From Streptomyces sp. NBC_00878 (GTDB lineage: Bacteria; Actinomycetota; Actinomycetes; Streptomycetales; Streptomycetaceae), in contig NZ_JAPEOK010000001.1 of NCBI RefSeq assembly GCF_026341515.1, positions 8,494,001 to 8,558,000 of the forward strand: a stretch of DNA of 64,000 nucleotides, written 5' to 3'. The position numbers and the translations under genes are program-made. The notes beneath the pieces were generated by a model. It made no database searches. It had not been told where the DNA came from and saw only the letters and a list, made by a program, of their open reading frames with translations. This document shows, piece after piece, positions 25,122 to 37,259 of this stretch; positions within the stretch are counted from its first letter, which is position 1; each line of letters begins with the position of its first letter.

Positions 25122-25125
<4 letters not shown>
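23074..25125 (-). CDS. Putative cobaltochelatase I/D subunit (AAA+ MoxR-like ATPase plus VWA domain)
   Basis: 683 residues resembling a fusion of magnesium-chelatase subunits I and D. The AAA+ part (~1-340) has Walker A VRGEKGTAKSTAVRAL, Walker B [22 protein letters not shown] and sensor [21 protein letters not shown]. An acidic Pro/Gly/Asp/Ser linker (~350-440) leads to a von Willebrand A domain with a MIDAS site VLFVVDASGSMAARQRM. Together with CobN it should form the ATP-driven late cobalt chelatase in place of CobS/CobT. GTG 25125 overlaps the cobN stop (GTGA). Confidence 0.9.
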
Positions 25126-28771
<3,646 letters not shown>

Positions 28772-28775
<4 letters not shown>

Positions 28776-30316
28776 GCGGGTGCTCCCGGTGGAATGAAAG
28801 GCAGTCCTGTCGGCGCGCCGGACTCGATGAGCCGCCACAGCGCGTCCGTGTCCGCGTGTTCCTCGATCAGATCGCCGAGCCGGTCCAGCTGCTCCTCGCG
28901 CAGCGCCGCGAACGACGTGCCGGCGGCCGGTACGAAGCGACGCCCCGCGGCGGCCGCCACCTCGCGCAGGAAGGCCCGCCGGAAACCGTCCGACTCCAGC
29001 GAGCCGTGCCAGTGCGTACCCCAGACCTCGCCGACCCGGCAGCCGTCCAAGAAGGGTTCCCCGCCTGTGACTTGGGCGACCCCGTGGTGGATCTCGTACC
29101 CCTCGACGGACTCGCCGAGGGCTTCGCCGACGGGCCGCGTGAGCGTCTTCTCCCGCGCGAACCGCACCCGCACGGGAAGGAGCCCGAGCCCGTCCACCCG
29201 CCCGGCGCGCGACTCGACCTCGTCCTCGATGTGCTCGCCGAGGATCTGGAAGCCACCGCAGATACCGAGGACGGGACGCCCCTCCGCGGCCCTCCTGACG
29301 AGGGCGTCCGCGAGGCCGCGCTCCCGCAGCCACTCCAGGGCCCGGACGGTGCCCCGGGTGCCGGGTACGACGACGAGGTCGGCGTCGACGAGTTCCTCGG
29401 CCCGGTCCACGAACCGCACGACGACGCCCGGTTCGGCGGCCAGCGCGTCCACGTCCGTGAAGTTGGACATCAGGGGAATCGCGCAGACGGCGACCCGCAG
29501 GATGTCCTCGCCGACGGGGGAGGAGACCGCCGACTCCCGGACCGGGCCCCTCAGCGAGACCGCCATCCCGTCCTCCTCGTCGATGCCGAGACCGTGCTGG
29601 AAGGGCAGCACTCCGTACGTGCGACGCCCGGTGAGGCTCTTGAGCATGTCGAGGCCGGGCTCCAGCAGGGACACGTCCCCGCGGAACTTGTTGACGAGGA
29701 ACCCGGCGACGAACTCCTGGTCCTCGGGCGAGAGCAGCGCGACGGTCCCGAAGAAGGAGGCGAAGACACCCCCGCGGTCGATGTCGCCGACGACGAGCAC
29801 GGGCAGCCGCGCGTTGCGCGCGATCCCCATGTTCACGATGTCCGTCCGCCGCAGATTGATCTCGGCGGGACTGCCCGCCCCCTCACAGATCACCGCGTCA
29901 TACGTGCCCCGCAACTCGGCGAGGCACTCCAGCACGGTCCCCAGGAGCTGTTCCTGCCGCCCGCCGTGATAGCCGCGGGCGCTCATCTCTCCGACGGGCT
30001 TGCCCATGAGGACTACTTGACTGCTCCGGTCGCTGCCCGGCTTGAGCAGTACGGGATTCATGAGCGCGGTGGGCTCCACGCGCGCGGCCTGCGCCTGCAT
30101 GGCCTGCGCCCGCCCGATCTCGGCGCCCTCCCGCGTGACGAACGAATTGAGCGACATGTTCTGCGCCTTGAAGGGCGTGACCTTGACGCCGTGGCGCACC
30201 AGCCACCGGCAGATCCCGGCGGTCACGACGCTCTTGCCCGCGTCGGAGGTGGTCCCGGCGACGAGCAGCCCGCCACCCATGCCCCCGCTCATTCCCCCAC
30301 TCGTTCCCCCGCTCAT
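28772..30316 (-). CDS. cobQ: Cobyric acid synthase CobQ
   Basis: 514 residues. The N-terminal ATPase domain has GLLVAGTTSDAGKSVVTAGICRWL, FKAQNMSLNSFVT and VICEGAGSPAEINLRRTDIVNMG. The C-terminal GATase has VVPGTRGTVRALEWLRERG, VLGICGGFQILGEHIED (nucleophile Cys) and HHGVAQV. It amidates the b, d, e and g side chains. ATG 30316 overlaps the cbiB stop (ATGA). The first ~15 residues are an (M)SGG repeat, so a slightly later ATG is possible. Confidence 0.94.
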
Positions 30317-31272
30317 GACGTACGCCCCTTCGTGCGAAGGCTGTTGACGAGGAGCCGCCCGGCGACACTCACGCCGAGCGCGAGCCGGCTCACGCGCCGC
30401 GAGAGCCGTACGGCCCGCTCGATGTCCCCGACCTCCACGGCCCGCCCGCCACCATTGAGTACAGGCCGGTGCTCGACCCTTCCCGCATACGAGAGCATCC
30501 CGCCCAGCCGCACGCCGAGCGCCCCCGCGAACGAGGCCTCGACGGGCCCGGCGTTGGGGCTCGGATGCCTGGCGGCGTCGGCACGCCAGGCGCGTACCGC
30601 CCCGCGCGGATCGCTTCCCGCGACGGCCGCGAGGACGGCGGTGAGCCGCGCCCCCGGCCACCCCGCGACATCGTCGAGCCGCGCGGAGGCCCACCCGTAC
30701 CGCCGGTACCGGGCGGACTTGTGCCCGACCATGGCATCGAGCGTGTTCACGGCACGGAACCCGACGAGCCCCGGCACACCGGCCGCGGCACCCCACACGA
30801 GGGCGCCCACGACGGCGTCGGAGGTGTTCTCGGCGACGGACTCGACGACGGCGCGGGCGATCCCGTCGGCGTCCAGCGCCTGCGGATCCCGCCCGCAGAG
30901 GTGCGGCAGCCGCTCGCGGGCCACCTCCATGTCCCCGGCGGCGAGCGCCCCGCCGATGGCCCGGGCCTCCCGCCCGAGCGAGGTCCCGCCGACAACGGAC
31001 CAGGTGGCGGCGGCGGTCAGGGCGACGGAGGCGACACGAGAGGCCCGCACGGAACGGCCGGCGAGCGCGGCGAGCGAGGTGGCAGAGCCCACACAGACAG
31101 CGGTGTGCAGCGCGCCCCACCCCCGGTGGTCCCGCCACAGCACCCGCTCCATGGCTCCCGCGGCGCGTCCGAACGCGGCGACCGGATGCCCCCGGCGCGG
31201 ATCGCCGAGCAGCAGATCACCGAGGAGGCCGGCGGCGGCGCCGTACGCGAAGACGCGATCGGCGTCACGCAT
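30313..31272 (-). CDS. cbiB: Adenosylcobinamide-phosphate synthase CbiB/CobD
   Basis: 319-residue polytopic membrane protein that joins adenosylcobyric acid to aminopropanol phosphate. Family features are FAYGAAAGLLGDLLLGDPRRGHPVAAFGR, the helix LAALAGRSVRA..., DADGIARAVVESVAENTSDAVVGALVWGAAAGVPGLVGFRAVNTLDAMVGHKSARYRRYGWASARLDDV seen in parts, and HPSPNAGPVEASFAGALGVRLGG. It is the first gene behind the cobalamin riboswitch; the start ATG 31272 has only a weak ribosome binding site, consistent with riboswitch control of translation. Confidence 0.93.
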   Translation of the reverse strand: MRDADRVFAYGAAAGLLGDLLLGDPRRGHPVAAFGRAAGAMERVLWRDHRGWGALHTAVCVGSATSLAALAGRSVRASRVASVALTAAATWSVVGGTSLGREARAIGGALAAGDMEVARERLPHLCGRDPQALDADGIARAVVESVAENTSDAVVGALVWGAAAGVPGLVGFRAVNTLDAMVGHKSARYRRYGWASARLDDVAGWPGARLTAVLAAVAGSDPRGAVRAWRADAARHPSPNAGPVEASFAGALGVRLGGMLSYAGRVEHRPVLNGGGRAVEVGDIERAVRLSRRVSRLALGVSVAGRLLVNSLRTKGRTS

Positions 31273-31369
31273 CGGTTAGCCGACCGTCAGGTCGGGCACA
31301 ACCGTCGCTCGACAGGCACTTGGGCAGCCGCGCATGGCGATATGTCCTCACTCAGGGTGTCCACGCCCT

Positions 31370-31515
31370 GGTTCGACGAGACCGACGGCGAGAGTTCCTG
31401 GCTCCCGGGGCATCGACTCCCCGGTAACAGTGGCGGGACCGCGCCGGATTCGCACCGGCTTCCTCTCCTGCCGCCGTACATGGCTCCGGCAGTCCACCAC
31501 GCCCACGAACACCCG
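31370..31515 (-). promoter_or_regulatory. Cobalamin (B12) riboswitch
   Basis: On the minus strand the conserved core reads GGAAGCCGGTGCGAATCCGG, then CGCGGTCCCGCCACTGTTAC (B12 box GCCACTG), a GGGG...CCCC arm, and GAGCCAGGAACTCTCGCC, all in the order of the RF00174 consensus. The 5' paired region is GTGGGCGTGGTGGACTGCCG. A CAGGG...CCCTG hairpin (31353-31370) and ~80 more bases lead to the cbiB start. It should shut off the cbiB-to-cobI operon when adenosylcobalamin is abundant. Boundaries are approximate. Confidence 0.93.
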
Positions 31516-31817
31516 TCAACTTGCTGTTGACCTGCGGCGCTGTGGTGTGCTGAGCCCCACACCGCTGAAATTTCGTCAGCTACTCGATTCGGCGGTTTCT
31601 GGGCTCTTTCACGACGGTCAAGGTGGGAACACTGGAGGGAACGACAGTACGAACACTGAGAGCGCCGACGAGCGGCATTGGGCACTTCGGGCGGGGAGAC
31701 GAACCTGGTGTGGCCGAGCCTCCGCTGCCCTCGGCAGCGGCTGGACACGGCGCTCGGGGTCGTCGCGGTGAGGACGCGGTGTCGGTGCGCTGACTTGTGG
31801 GGCTGGAGGAGGTCGGT
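31516..31817. other. Intergenic region between the riboswitch and the DUF397 gene
   Basis: About 300 bases. It should hold the promoter of the cob operon (minus) and the promoter of the DUF397 gene (plus). A GTG-initiated frame at 31624-31794 is open but resembles nothing I know and has no convincing ribosome binding site. GGAGGAGG at 31805-31812 is the ribosome binding site of the next gene. Confidence 0.5.
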
Positions 31818-32024
31818 GTGATCGACAGGGACCTGTCGGAACGGGTGTGGACCAGGAGCAGTTATTCCCAGGGCAACCAGGAATGCGTGGAGATGGCTGT
31901 GGAGTCGCTCCACGTGCTGATACGTGACTCGAACTGGCGCCGGGGGAGCAAGCTCGCCTTCCGCCGCGCGGCATGGTGTGGTTTTCTGGCGGGGCTGGTG
32001 TACCCGGGCACGGACGGCTCTTGA
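31818..32024 (+). CDS. DUF397 domain protein
   Basis: 68 residues. WTRSSYSQGNQECVEMAVE, then VLIRDSNWRRGSKLAFRRAAWCGFLAGL, is the DUF397 consensus (short beta-rich protein). GTG 31818 is selected by GGAGGAGG with a 5-base gap; an earlier GTG at 31797 would bury that site. In Streptomyces such proteins are encoded with DUF5753-type HTH regulators and modulate them, as in the WhiJ/BldB-linked systems. The likely partner is the regulator at 32846-33706. Confidence 0.85.
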   Translation: MIDRDLSERVWTRSSYSQGNQECVEMAVESLHVLIRDSNWRRGSKLAFRRAAWCGFLAGLVYPGTDGS

Positions 32025-32055
32025 CGATTCGTCCGGAGGGACGGGAGGTACGCAT

Positions 32056-32367
32056 ATGGGAGAGCGAGCCAAGCCATCCACCTCAGCGCACATGGGGAAG
32101 CCAGGTACTGGGGGAGCCAGACTGGCGGCGGCTGCTCCACTGACACTGTTCTGCTCCGTGACGGGGGCGCTGGCCGTCGGCCTGGGGGCTCTCGCGGCAC
32201 TGCTGGTGCCGGGCGGTGCCGCGCGCGGTCTGGTCTGGCTGGTGGTGACCTCCGTCATCGCGGTGGGTGCCGGTCTGTGGTGGGGGCTCACTCCGGTCAC
32301 GGAGCGGATCCGGGTTCTGAACCGCGTTCTGGCGGCGGCTCAGTTCGAGAGGGCGCCGAACCGCTGA
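32056..32367 (+). CDS. Small two-helix membrane protein, unknown function
   Basis: 103 residues. ATG 32056 has GGGAGG 7 bases upstream. Two hydrophobic segments (LTLFCSVTGALAVGLGALAALLV and GLVWLVVTSVIAVGAGLWWGL) are separated by a short GGAAR turn, with a charged C-terminus (TERIRVLNRVLAAAQFERAPNR). The family is not recognised. It follows the DUF397 gene by 31 bases and may be cotranscribed. Its last 71 bases overlap the antisense gene ending at 32297. Confidence 0.65.
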   Translation: MGERAKPSTSAHMGKPGTGGARLAAAAPLTLFCSVTGALAVGLGALAALLVPGGAARGLVWLVVTSVIAVGAGLWWGLTPVTERIRVLNRVLAAAQFERAPNR

Positions 32368-32803
32368 CAGGAGTCACCCGCGAATTTTCGGAGCGCAGGC
32401 GCAGCGTCCTGCCGAGCCCGGCACCGAGCGCCGTGACCAGGGCGGCGCCGATGGCTCCCAGCACCGCCGTGGTGAGCGGCGTCGCGGCCCCGAACGGGAC
32501 ACTGGCGGCGACCCTGCTGGCCATGGTGACGCTGAACAGCAGGACGCTGCCGCATGCCGTGCCGAGCAGCAGCCGGACGGAGAGCAGGCGTATCTCACCG
32601 TCCACCCGGGCGCTCTCCACCCGGATCAGCGCCTCCGTCCACTCGGGCCGCTGCATGGCGTACGACTTCAGGGTGCTGTCGTCGAGGGGGACGGGCCCTT
32701 CCTGATCCGTGGACTCGGCGGGCGCTCTCGACGCGTCGCCGCCCGGAACGGTGCTGGCCGCGCGTAACGCCCGCCACCACGCTCGTGTTCCGAAGACCGC
32801 CAT
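32297..32803 (-). CDS. Membrane protein with N-terminal soluble segment, unknown function
   Basis: 168 residues. ATG 32803 is preceded by GGGGGAGGG. The N-terminal ~75 residues are hydrophilic (DDSTLKSYAMQRPEWTEALIRVESARVDGEIR) and lead to two adjacent membrane helices (LLSVRLLLGTACGSVLLFSVTMA and TTAVLGAIGAALVTALGAGLG). It lies 42 bases downstream of the DUF5753 regulator gene on the same strand, so the two may form an operon. Family not recognised. The 3' ends of this gene and 32056-32367 overlap tail to tail. Confidence 0.65.
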   Translation of the reverse strand: MAVFGTRAWWRALRAASTVPGGDASRAPAESTDQEGPVPLDDSTLKSYAMQRPEWTEALIRVESARVDGEIRLLSVRLLLGTACGSVLLFSVTMASRVAASVPFGAATPLTTAVLGAIGAALVTALGAGLGRTLRLRSENSRVTPVSGSAPSRTEPPPERGSEPGSAP

Positions 32804-32845
32804 GGGCCCTCCCCCGATTCCCGCCCGGGCCGTCCCGTCCCGGGG

Positions 32846-33706
32846 TCAGATGTTGACCAGACTCTCCTTGACCGTGTCGATCAGCTCGATCATCCGGTCA
32901 CCTTGGTACGCGATGGTGCTGATGTCCTCGAAGCACTCCCGGTAGCGGGCCGTGAGACCGAGGTCGTCACGGTTCGACAGACCGCCGCCGGGGCCTTCCC
33001 GGAACAGTAGGTCGTCGTCGTCCTTGAACCCGAGCACGATGAACGACGTGAGGGTGCCGTAGTGCGCCCCGGCAGAGAAAGGCAGGAGCTGGATGGTGAC
33101 CCTGGGGTGTTCCGCCATCGTCTTGATGTGCTCCAACTGCCGCCGCATCACCGCTGGTCCGCCGATCTGACGTCTGACGGCCGCCTCGTCCAGGACGATA
33201 TTCACGAGGGGACCGTCCTCACCGTCGAAGAACCGCTCCTGCCTGCTGATGCGGAGTTCCACCTGCTGACGCGTGCGTGACTCCGAGGTCGTGCCGGGCG
33301 TGAGCAGTGCGGTGGCGTAGTCCTCGGTCTGGAGGAGTCCGGGAAGGACGATGGGGTTGTACATGAGGATGGTGTTCGCGGCCCCCTCGTAGCCCAGGTA
33401 CTGCGCGTACTGGACCGACACGACGTCGCTGTACGGGGCCCACCAGGACTGGCCCTTCGAACCCCGGGCCGCATCCTCCAGATCTTTGACATGATCGGCG
33501 TCCGTGACGTCGTACAGCTGGAGCAGCGCGCGAAGGTCCGTGACGCCCAGGCCGACGGTCCCCGCCTCGATCCTGAGCAATTTGGAGAGCGACCATTCCA
33601 AGCCATTCACGGCGTCCCGCTGGGTGAGTCCAGCCTGTTCGCGGGCTTTGCGCAGCTCGATTCGCAGCCTGCGTCGGTTCAGGCTCGGATCGATGTCCCT
33701 GGCCAT
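32846..33706 (-). CDS. Helix-turn-helix regulator with DUF5753 domain
   Basis: 286 residues. An N-terminal XRE-type HTH (LRIELRKAREQAGLTQRDAV...EWSLSKLLRIEAG, residues ~12-65) is followed by the DUF5753 region (YLGYEGAANTILMYNPIVLPGLLQTEDYATALL; FDGEDGPLVNIVLDEAAVRRQIGG). The start at ATG 33706 is supported by GGGAG 5 bases upstream; ATG 33721 is less likely. Proteins of this type are paired with DUF397 partners in Streptomyces developmental and metabolic control; the partner at 31818 lies ~0.8 kb away on the other strand. Confidence 0.9.
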   Translation of the reverse strand: MARDIDPSLNRRRLRIELRKAREQAGLTQRDAVNGLEWSLSKLLRIEAGTVGLGVTDLRALLQLYDVTDADHVKDLEDAARGSKGQSWWAPYSDVVSVQYAQYLGYEGAANTILMYNPIVLPGLLQTEDYATALLTPGTTSESRTRQQVELRISRQERFFDGEDGPLVNIVLDEAAVRRQIGGPAVMRRQLEHIKTMAEHPRVTIQLLPFSAGAHYGTLTSFIVLGFKDDDDLLFREGPGGGLSNRDDLGLTARYRECFEDISTIAYQGDRMIELIDTVKESLVNI

Positions 33707-33864
33707 GGTGCTCCCTGCCACATGTCGTCGTTGACTAGTCAGGCCGCCACCGTCGAAAAGTTAACTCCCAAATAGAATAGGCGAGTTGGACGTCGGCGAC
33801 CAGCGGTCGTCAGTATGACATGTGTCTTTCCGGTGCGGTCGCAGTGGCGCCTCGAATGCCAAGA

Positions 33865-33902
33865 AACCCCCCGTAAGCATCACAAAAAGCTCGCGGGGGG
33901 TT
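33865..33902 (-). terminator. Stem-loop with C6/G6 arms downstream of the pit operon
   Basis: AACCCCCCG (33865-33873) pairs with CGGGGGGTT (33894-33902) across a 20-base A-rich loop. On the minus strand it is followed by TCTTGG. It lies ~50 bases beyond the stop of the 73-residue membrane protein and probably ends the pit transcript. The rest of the 230-bp gap shows no gene. Confidence 0.6.
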
Positions 33903-33951
33903 GATGTGGAGTTATTCGTGTCGCGTCGAGGGAAAGGCGGGATTTCCCGCC

Positions 33952-34173
33952 TCAGGCCACGATCAGGAAAATTCCATACGCCACGGCCGCCGCGCACAGC
34001 GCGAAGCATGCGTACGCACCCGTCGTCGTGAGCACGGCCGACCCTCCCCTTGTTGACGCTTCCTCCCGCTTGGAGAGCCCCACGATCCCAAGAGTGAAGA
34101 GCCCCACAAGGGCGACGGTGGCGATGAGGCTGACTCCGAAGACGGAGGCGAGGGCTGCCCAGTCGATCTTCAT
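33952..34173 (-). CDS. Small membrane protein downstream of pit
   Basis: 73 residues with two hydrophobic helices (ALASVFGVSLIATVALVGLFTLGIVGL and TTGAYACFALCAAAVAYGIFLIVA) and a short polar loop (SKREEASTRGG). It lies 18 bases after the phosphate transporter stop, same strand, so it is probably cotranscribed. The family is not recognised; an accessory role to the transporter is inference from position only. Confidence 0.75.
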   Translation of the reverse strand: MKIDWAALASVFGVSLIATVALVGLFTLGIVGLSKREEASTRGGSAVLTTTGAYACFALCAAAVAYGIFLIVA

Positions 34174-34191
34174 GCGGTGGGTTCCTGTTCC

Positions 34192-35442
34192 TTACACCGT
34201 GGCCGTACGGGCGGACTCGCTGGCGTCCGGGCCCGGGATCGTGGTCTTCAGGTCGTCGGCCGCGGCAGGCGCGCCCGCCGGCGGCGGGGCGACGGCGGCG
34301 ATGGCCGTGGTGACGACGCCCGCGGGCTCGCCCGCGTCATGGTCGATGGAGTTCACGTTGTCGACGGTGACTGGCCGACGGCGGGAGAGGACCCAGATGA
34401 CCGCCGCCCCGGCGATCAGCAGCGCGCCGGTGAGGACGATGCCCCAAGTGCCCTGCTTGGTGAGGAACTCCGCGCCCGCGCCGACGAGTCCGGCGGCGGG
34501 AAGTGTGAGCCCCCACGCGACGAACATGCGCGTCGCGGTCGACCAGCGGACGACGCCGCCCTTGCGGCCGAGGCCCGAACCCATCACGGCGCCGGAGCAG
34601 GACTGCGTGGTGGAGAGCGAGAAGCCGAGGTGCGAGGAGGCCAGGATGACCGTCGCGGCGCTGGTCTGGGCGGCGAAGCCCTGCGGCGGTGCGAGGTCGG
34701 TGAGGCCCTTGCCCATGGTGCGGATGATCCGCCAGCCGCCCAGGTAGGTGCCGAGCGAGATGGCGATGCCGGCCGAGACGATGACCCAGACGGGGGGATT
34801 CGAACCGGGCGCAAGGGCCCCGCCGGTGACCAGGGCCAGCGTGATGATGCCCATCGTCTTCTGCGCGTCGTTCGTACCGTGGGCGAGGGAGACCAGACCC
34901 GCGGAGGTGATCTGACCCGCGCGGTAGCCCTTGGAGGTCGCCTGCTCGCCGGCCCGGCCGCTGATGCGGTACGTCAGGCGCGTGGCGAGCATCGCGGCGA
35001 GTCCGGCCACCAGCGGCGCGGCGACCGCGGGGATCAGGACCTTGGTGACGATGGTCGAACCGTTCACCGACGACCAGCCCGCCGACATGACCGCGGCGCC
35101 GATCAGGCCGCCGAAGAGGGCGTGGGAGGAACTGGAGGGCAGGCCCAGGAGCCAGGTCAGCAGATTCCACAGGATGGCGCCGACGAGCGCCGCGAAGATG
35201 ACTTCGGTGCGGATGCCCTCTTCCTTGATGATGCCGCCGGAGATCGTCTTGGCGACCTCCACGGAGAGGAACGCACCGACGAGGTTCAGTACGGCGGACA
35301 TGGCCACAGCCGTCTTGGGCTTCAGGGCGCCGGTCGAGATGGTCGTCGCCATCGCGTTGGCGGTGTCGTGGAAACCGTTCGTGAAGTCAAACACGAGAGC
35401 GGTGACGATCACGATTCCGAGGAGGAGCGTGATGTGTTCCAT
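34192..35442 (-). CDS. Pit-family low-affinity inorganic phosphate transporter
   Basis: 416-residue polytopic membrane protein. The duplicated signature is clear: VFDFTNGFHDTANAMATTISTGAL at the N-terminus and GLVSLAHGTNDAQKTMGIITLAL in the middle, plus GLPSSSSHALFGGLIGAAV. It couples phosphate (as metal-phosphate) uptake to the proton gradient. ATG 35442. A PHO-box-like repeat ~50 bp upstream suggests PhoP control. No pap-type accessory gene adjoins it; instead a small membrane protein follows. Confidence 0.93.
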   Translation of the reverse strand: MEHITLLLGIVIVTALVFDFTNGFHDTANAMATTISTGALKPKTAVAMSAVLNLVGAFLSVEVAKTISGGIIKEEGIRTEVIFAALVGAILWNLLTWLLGLPSSSSHALFGGLIGAAVMSAGWSSVNGSTIVTKVLIPAVAAPLVAGLAAMLATRLTYRISGRAGEQATSKGYRAGQITSAGLVSLAHGTNDAQKTMGIITLALVTGGALAPGSNPPVWVIVSAGIAISLGTYLGGWRIIRTMGKGLTDLAPPQGFAAQTSAATVILASSHLGFSLSTTQSCSGAVMGSGLGRKGGVVRWSTATRMFVAWGLTLPAAGLVGAGAEFLTKQGTWGIVLTGALLIAGAAVIWVLSRRRPVTVDNVNSIDHDAGEPAGVVTTAIAAVAPPPAGAPAAADDLKTTIPGPDASESARTATV

Positions 35443-35493
35443 TTACCCAGGCTTCTCTTGGATGTCAGTGGCACAGGGACCGTAGGCAACCTG

Positions 35494-35521
35494 AATGAAC
35501 GGAAGATGAACTGTGGTGAGC
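35494..35521 (-). promoter_or_regulatory. PHO-box-like direct repeat upstream of pit
   Basis: On the minus strand GTTCATCTTCC is followed at an 11-base interval by GTTCATTCAGG, and preceded by a degenerate GCTCACC. Streptomyces PhoP binds 11-bp direct repeat units with the GTTCA core. It lies about 50 bp before the pit start, where a promoter is expected. Binding is inferred. Confidence 0.65.
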
Positions 35522-35543
35522 TTCAAGATGGCTGAACAGAGGT

Positions 35544-35574
35544 GCCGCCACTCCGTTTGCGTCGGAGTGGCGGC
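35544..35574 (-). terminator. 12-bp perfect stem-loop downstream of the GH25 gene
   Basis: GCCGCCACTCCG (35544-35555) pairs perfectly with CGGAGTGGCGGC (35563-35574) around a 7-base loop. It lies 37 bases beyond the lysozyme stop and upstream of pit, separating the two same-strand genes. Confidence 0.8.
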
Positions 35575-35611
35575 GGGCGTTCTCGAACAGGGGCGGACTC
35601 TCGGGTTCCGG

Positions 35612-36352
35612 CTACCCCTTGGCGAACTGCCTGAGCCGGTTCAGGGAGCCATTGAAGAGGTTCTGGTCACCCGGCAGGCTGCCGCCGTTGTCGTACTGCC
35701 AGAACGTCCAGAACTGCCAGCCCGACGGCAGTGACCCCGCCGTGGAGCTGTAGCGGGCCAGCCACAGCGGATGGTTCGCGGCGAAGGCGGCGCTGTTGCC
35801 CGTGCACGTCTTCCACCAGTTGTAGTTGGTGTAGATCACCGGCCGTCGGCCGGTCTGCCGCTTCACCTCGTTGCTGAACGCCTTGATCCAGCTGACCATC
35901 TTGCCCTTGCTCAGGCCGTAGCACTTCTTCTTGCCGTACGGGTTGTACTCGATGTCCAGCGCGGGCGGCAGCGTCCAGCCGTCCGCGCGCCAGCCGCCTC
36001 CGTTGCGCACGAAGTACGCGGCCTGGGTCCTCCCCGACGACTTGTGCGGCAGCGCGAAGTGGTACGCCCCGCGGATGATGCCCGCGTTGCGTGCGCCGTT
36101 GTACTGCTGACTGAAGTACGGGTTGCGATACGTGTGCGACTCGCTCGCCTTCACGTAGACGAACTTGGCGCCTTTGCTCTTCGCGCTCGACCAGTTGACG
36201 TTCTTCTGGTGCGAGGACACGTCGTGGCCCTTGGGCTTGGCGGCGGCCGAGGCCGGCGCCTCGGCGAGAGCGGTTCCACCAAGCGCCAGCGTCGCCACGG
36301 AGGCGGCGACCAAGCGAGCACGTGGACGGGACGGTTTGCGATCACGAGCCAT
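35612..36352 (-). CDS. Secreted GH25 lysozyme (N,O-diacetylmuramidase-like)
   Basis: 246 residues. A signal peptide with basic start and Ala-rich core (LVAASVATLALGGTALAEAPASAAA) directs export. The GH25 fold shows GHDVSSHQKNVNW (catalytic Asp region), FVYVKASES, RGAYHFALPHKSS and LPPALDIEYNPYG with the DxE catalytic pair. It should cleave peptidoglycan between MurNAc and GlcNAc. ATG 36352 has a GGGGGG tract just upstream; an ATG at 36436 would add 28 residues before the signal peptide and is rejected. Confidence 0.92.
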   Translation of the reverse strand: MARDRKPSRPRARLVAASVATLALGGTALAEAPASAAAKPKGHDVSSHQKNVNWSSAKSKGAKFVYVKASESHTYRNPYFSQQYNGARNAGIIRGAYHFALPHKSSGRTQAAYFVRNGGGWRADGWTLPPALDIEYNPYGKKKCYGLSKGKMVSWIKAFSNEVKRQTGRRPVIYTNYNWWKTCTGNSAAFAANHPLWLARYSSTAGSLPSGWQFWTFWQYDNGGSLPGDQNLFNGSLNRLRQFAKG

Positions 36353-36548
36353 ATTTCCCCCCGGAATGGCGACATGCGCGAAAAATCTCCCAGAGGCTAC
36401 TGGAAGATCCCTGAAAGTCCGTCGCATGCCGGTCATTCACTCCCGACGGGCGATTCATGCCCTTGTGTGACCTTTCGCAGACGTCGGCTGCACCCTAAAG
36501 TGCCCCGCCCGTCCAGAGGTTGGCACGCGCGACTGGCAGGATCGCGGC

Positions 36549-37259
36549 ATGGCTGAGCAGCGACGGGACCCAGGAGACGGACGAGACGCGGGGGAGCGGG
36601 GCGCGCACCCGGCACGGGAGGCGCTGGAGCGCGCGTGGGACGACCTCGTGGCGACGGCCCGCCGGACGGTGGCCGACGGCCTGGTCGTCGGCACGTCGGG
36701 CAACGTGTCGGTGCGCGTGGGCGACACGGTCCTGGTCACACCGAGCGGAGTCCCGTACGACCGACTGGCCCCCGAGAACCTCTGCGGGGTCTCCCTCGAC
36801 GGCCGGCAGGTGTTCGGTTCGCTCGTTCCGACAAGCGAACTGCCCATGCATCTCGCGGTCTACCGCGCCACCGACGCGCGGGCGATCGTCCACACCCACG
36901 CGGTGCACGCCACGGCCGTCTCGACCCTCGTCACCGAGCTGCCGCTCATCCACTACATGGCCGCCGCGCTCGGCGGTCCCGTCCGGGTGGCCCCCTACGC
37001 CACCTACGGCACGGAAAAGTTGGCCGAGAACATGCTCAGGGCCCTGCGGAACCGCACAGCCTGCCTCCTCCAGAACCACGGCACCCTCACATACGGAGCC
37101 TCTCTCCCCCAGGCCTACGACCGAACGGCCCAACTGGAGTGGATGTGCCACGTCTGGCTGACAGCCTCGTCACTTCCTGGGTACTCGCCCACGCTACTGA
37201 CCGAGGAGCAACTGACCGAGGCGGGCGAACGCCTGAGGGGATACGGCCGGCGACGGTGA
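36549..37259 (+). CDS. Class II aldolase/adducin-family protein (L-fuculose-phosphate aldolase-like)
   Basis: 236 residues. The zinc-dependent fold is marked by GLVVGTSGNVSVRVGDTVLVTPSGVPYD, the acidic SELPMHLAVY, the metal pair VHTHAVHATA and the third His in LLQNHGTLTYGASL. It cleaves or forms a C-C bond in a sugar phosphate; sugar specificity is not readable. It stands alone, divergent from the lysozyme gene. A ~25-residue charged N-terminal extension precedes the fold. Confidence 0.88.
   Translation: MAEQRRDPGDGRDAGERGAHPAREALERAWDDLVATARRTVADGLVVGTSGNVSVRVGDTVLVTPSGVPYDRLAPENLCGVSLDGRQVFGSLVPTSELPMHLAVYRATDARAIVHTHAVHATAVSTLVTELPLIHYMAAALGGPVRVAPYATYGTEKLAENMLRALRNRTACLLQNHGTLTYGASLPQAYDRTAQLEWMCHVWLTASSLPGYSPTLLTEEQLTEAGERLRGYGRRR

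Noticed and set aside
31624..31794. Small GTG-initiated frame upstream of the DUF397 gene
   Set aside because: No ribosome binding site, no similarity I recognise, and it lies in the expected promoter region.
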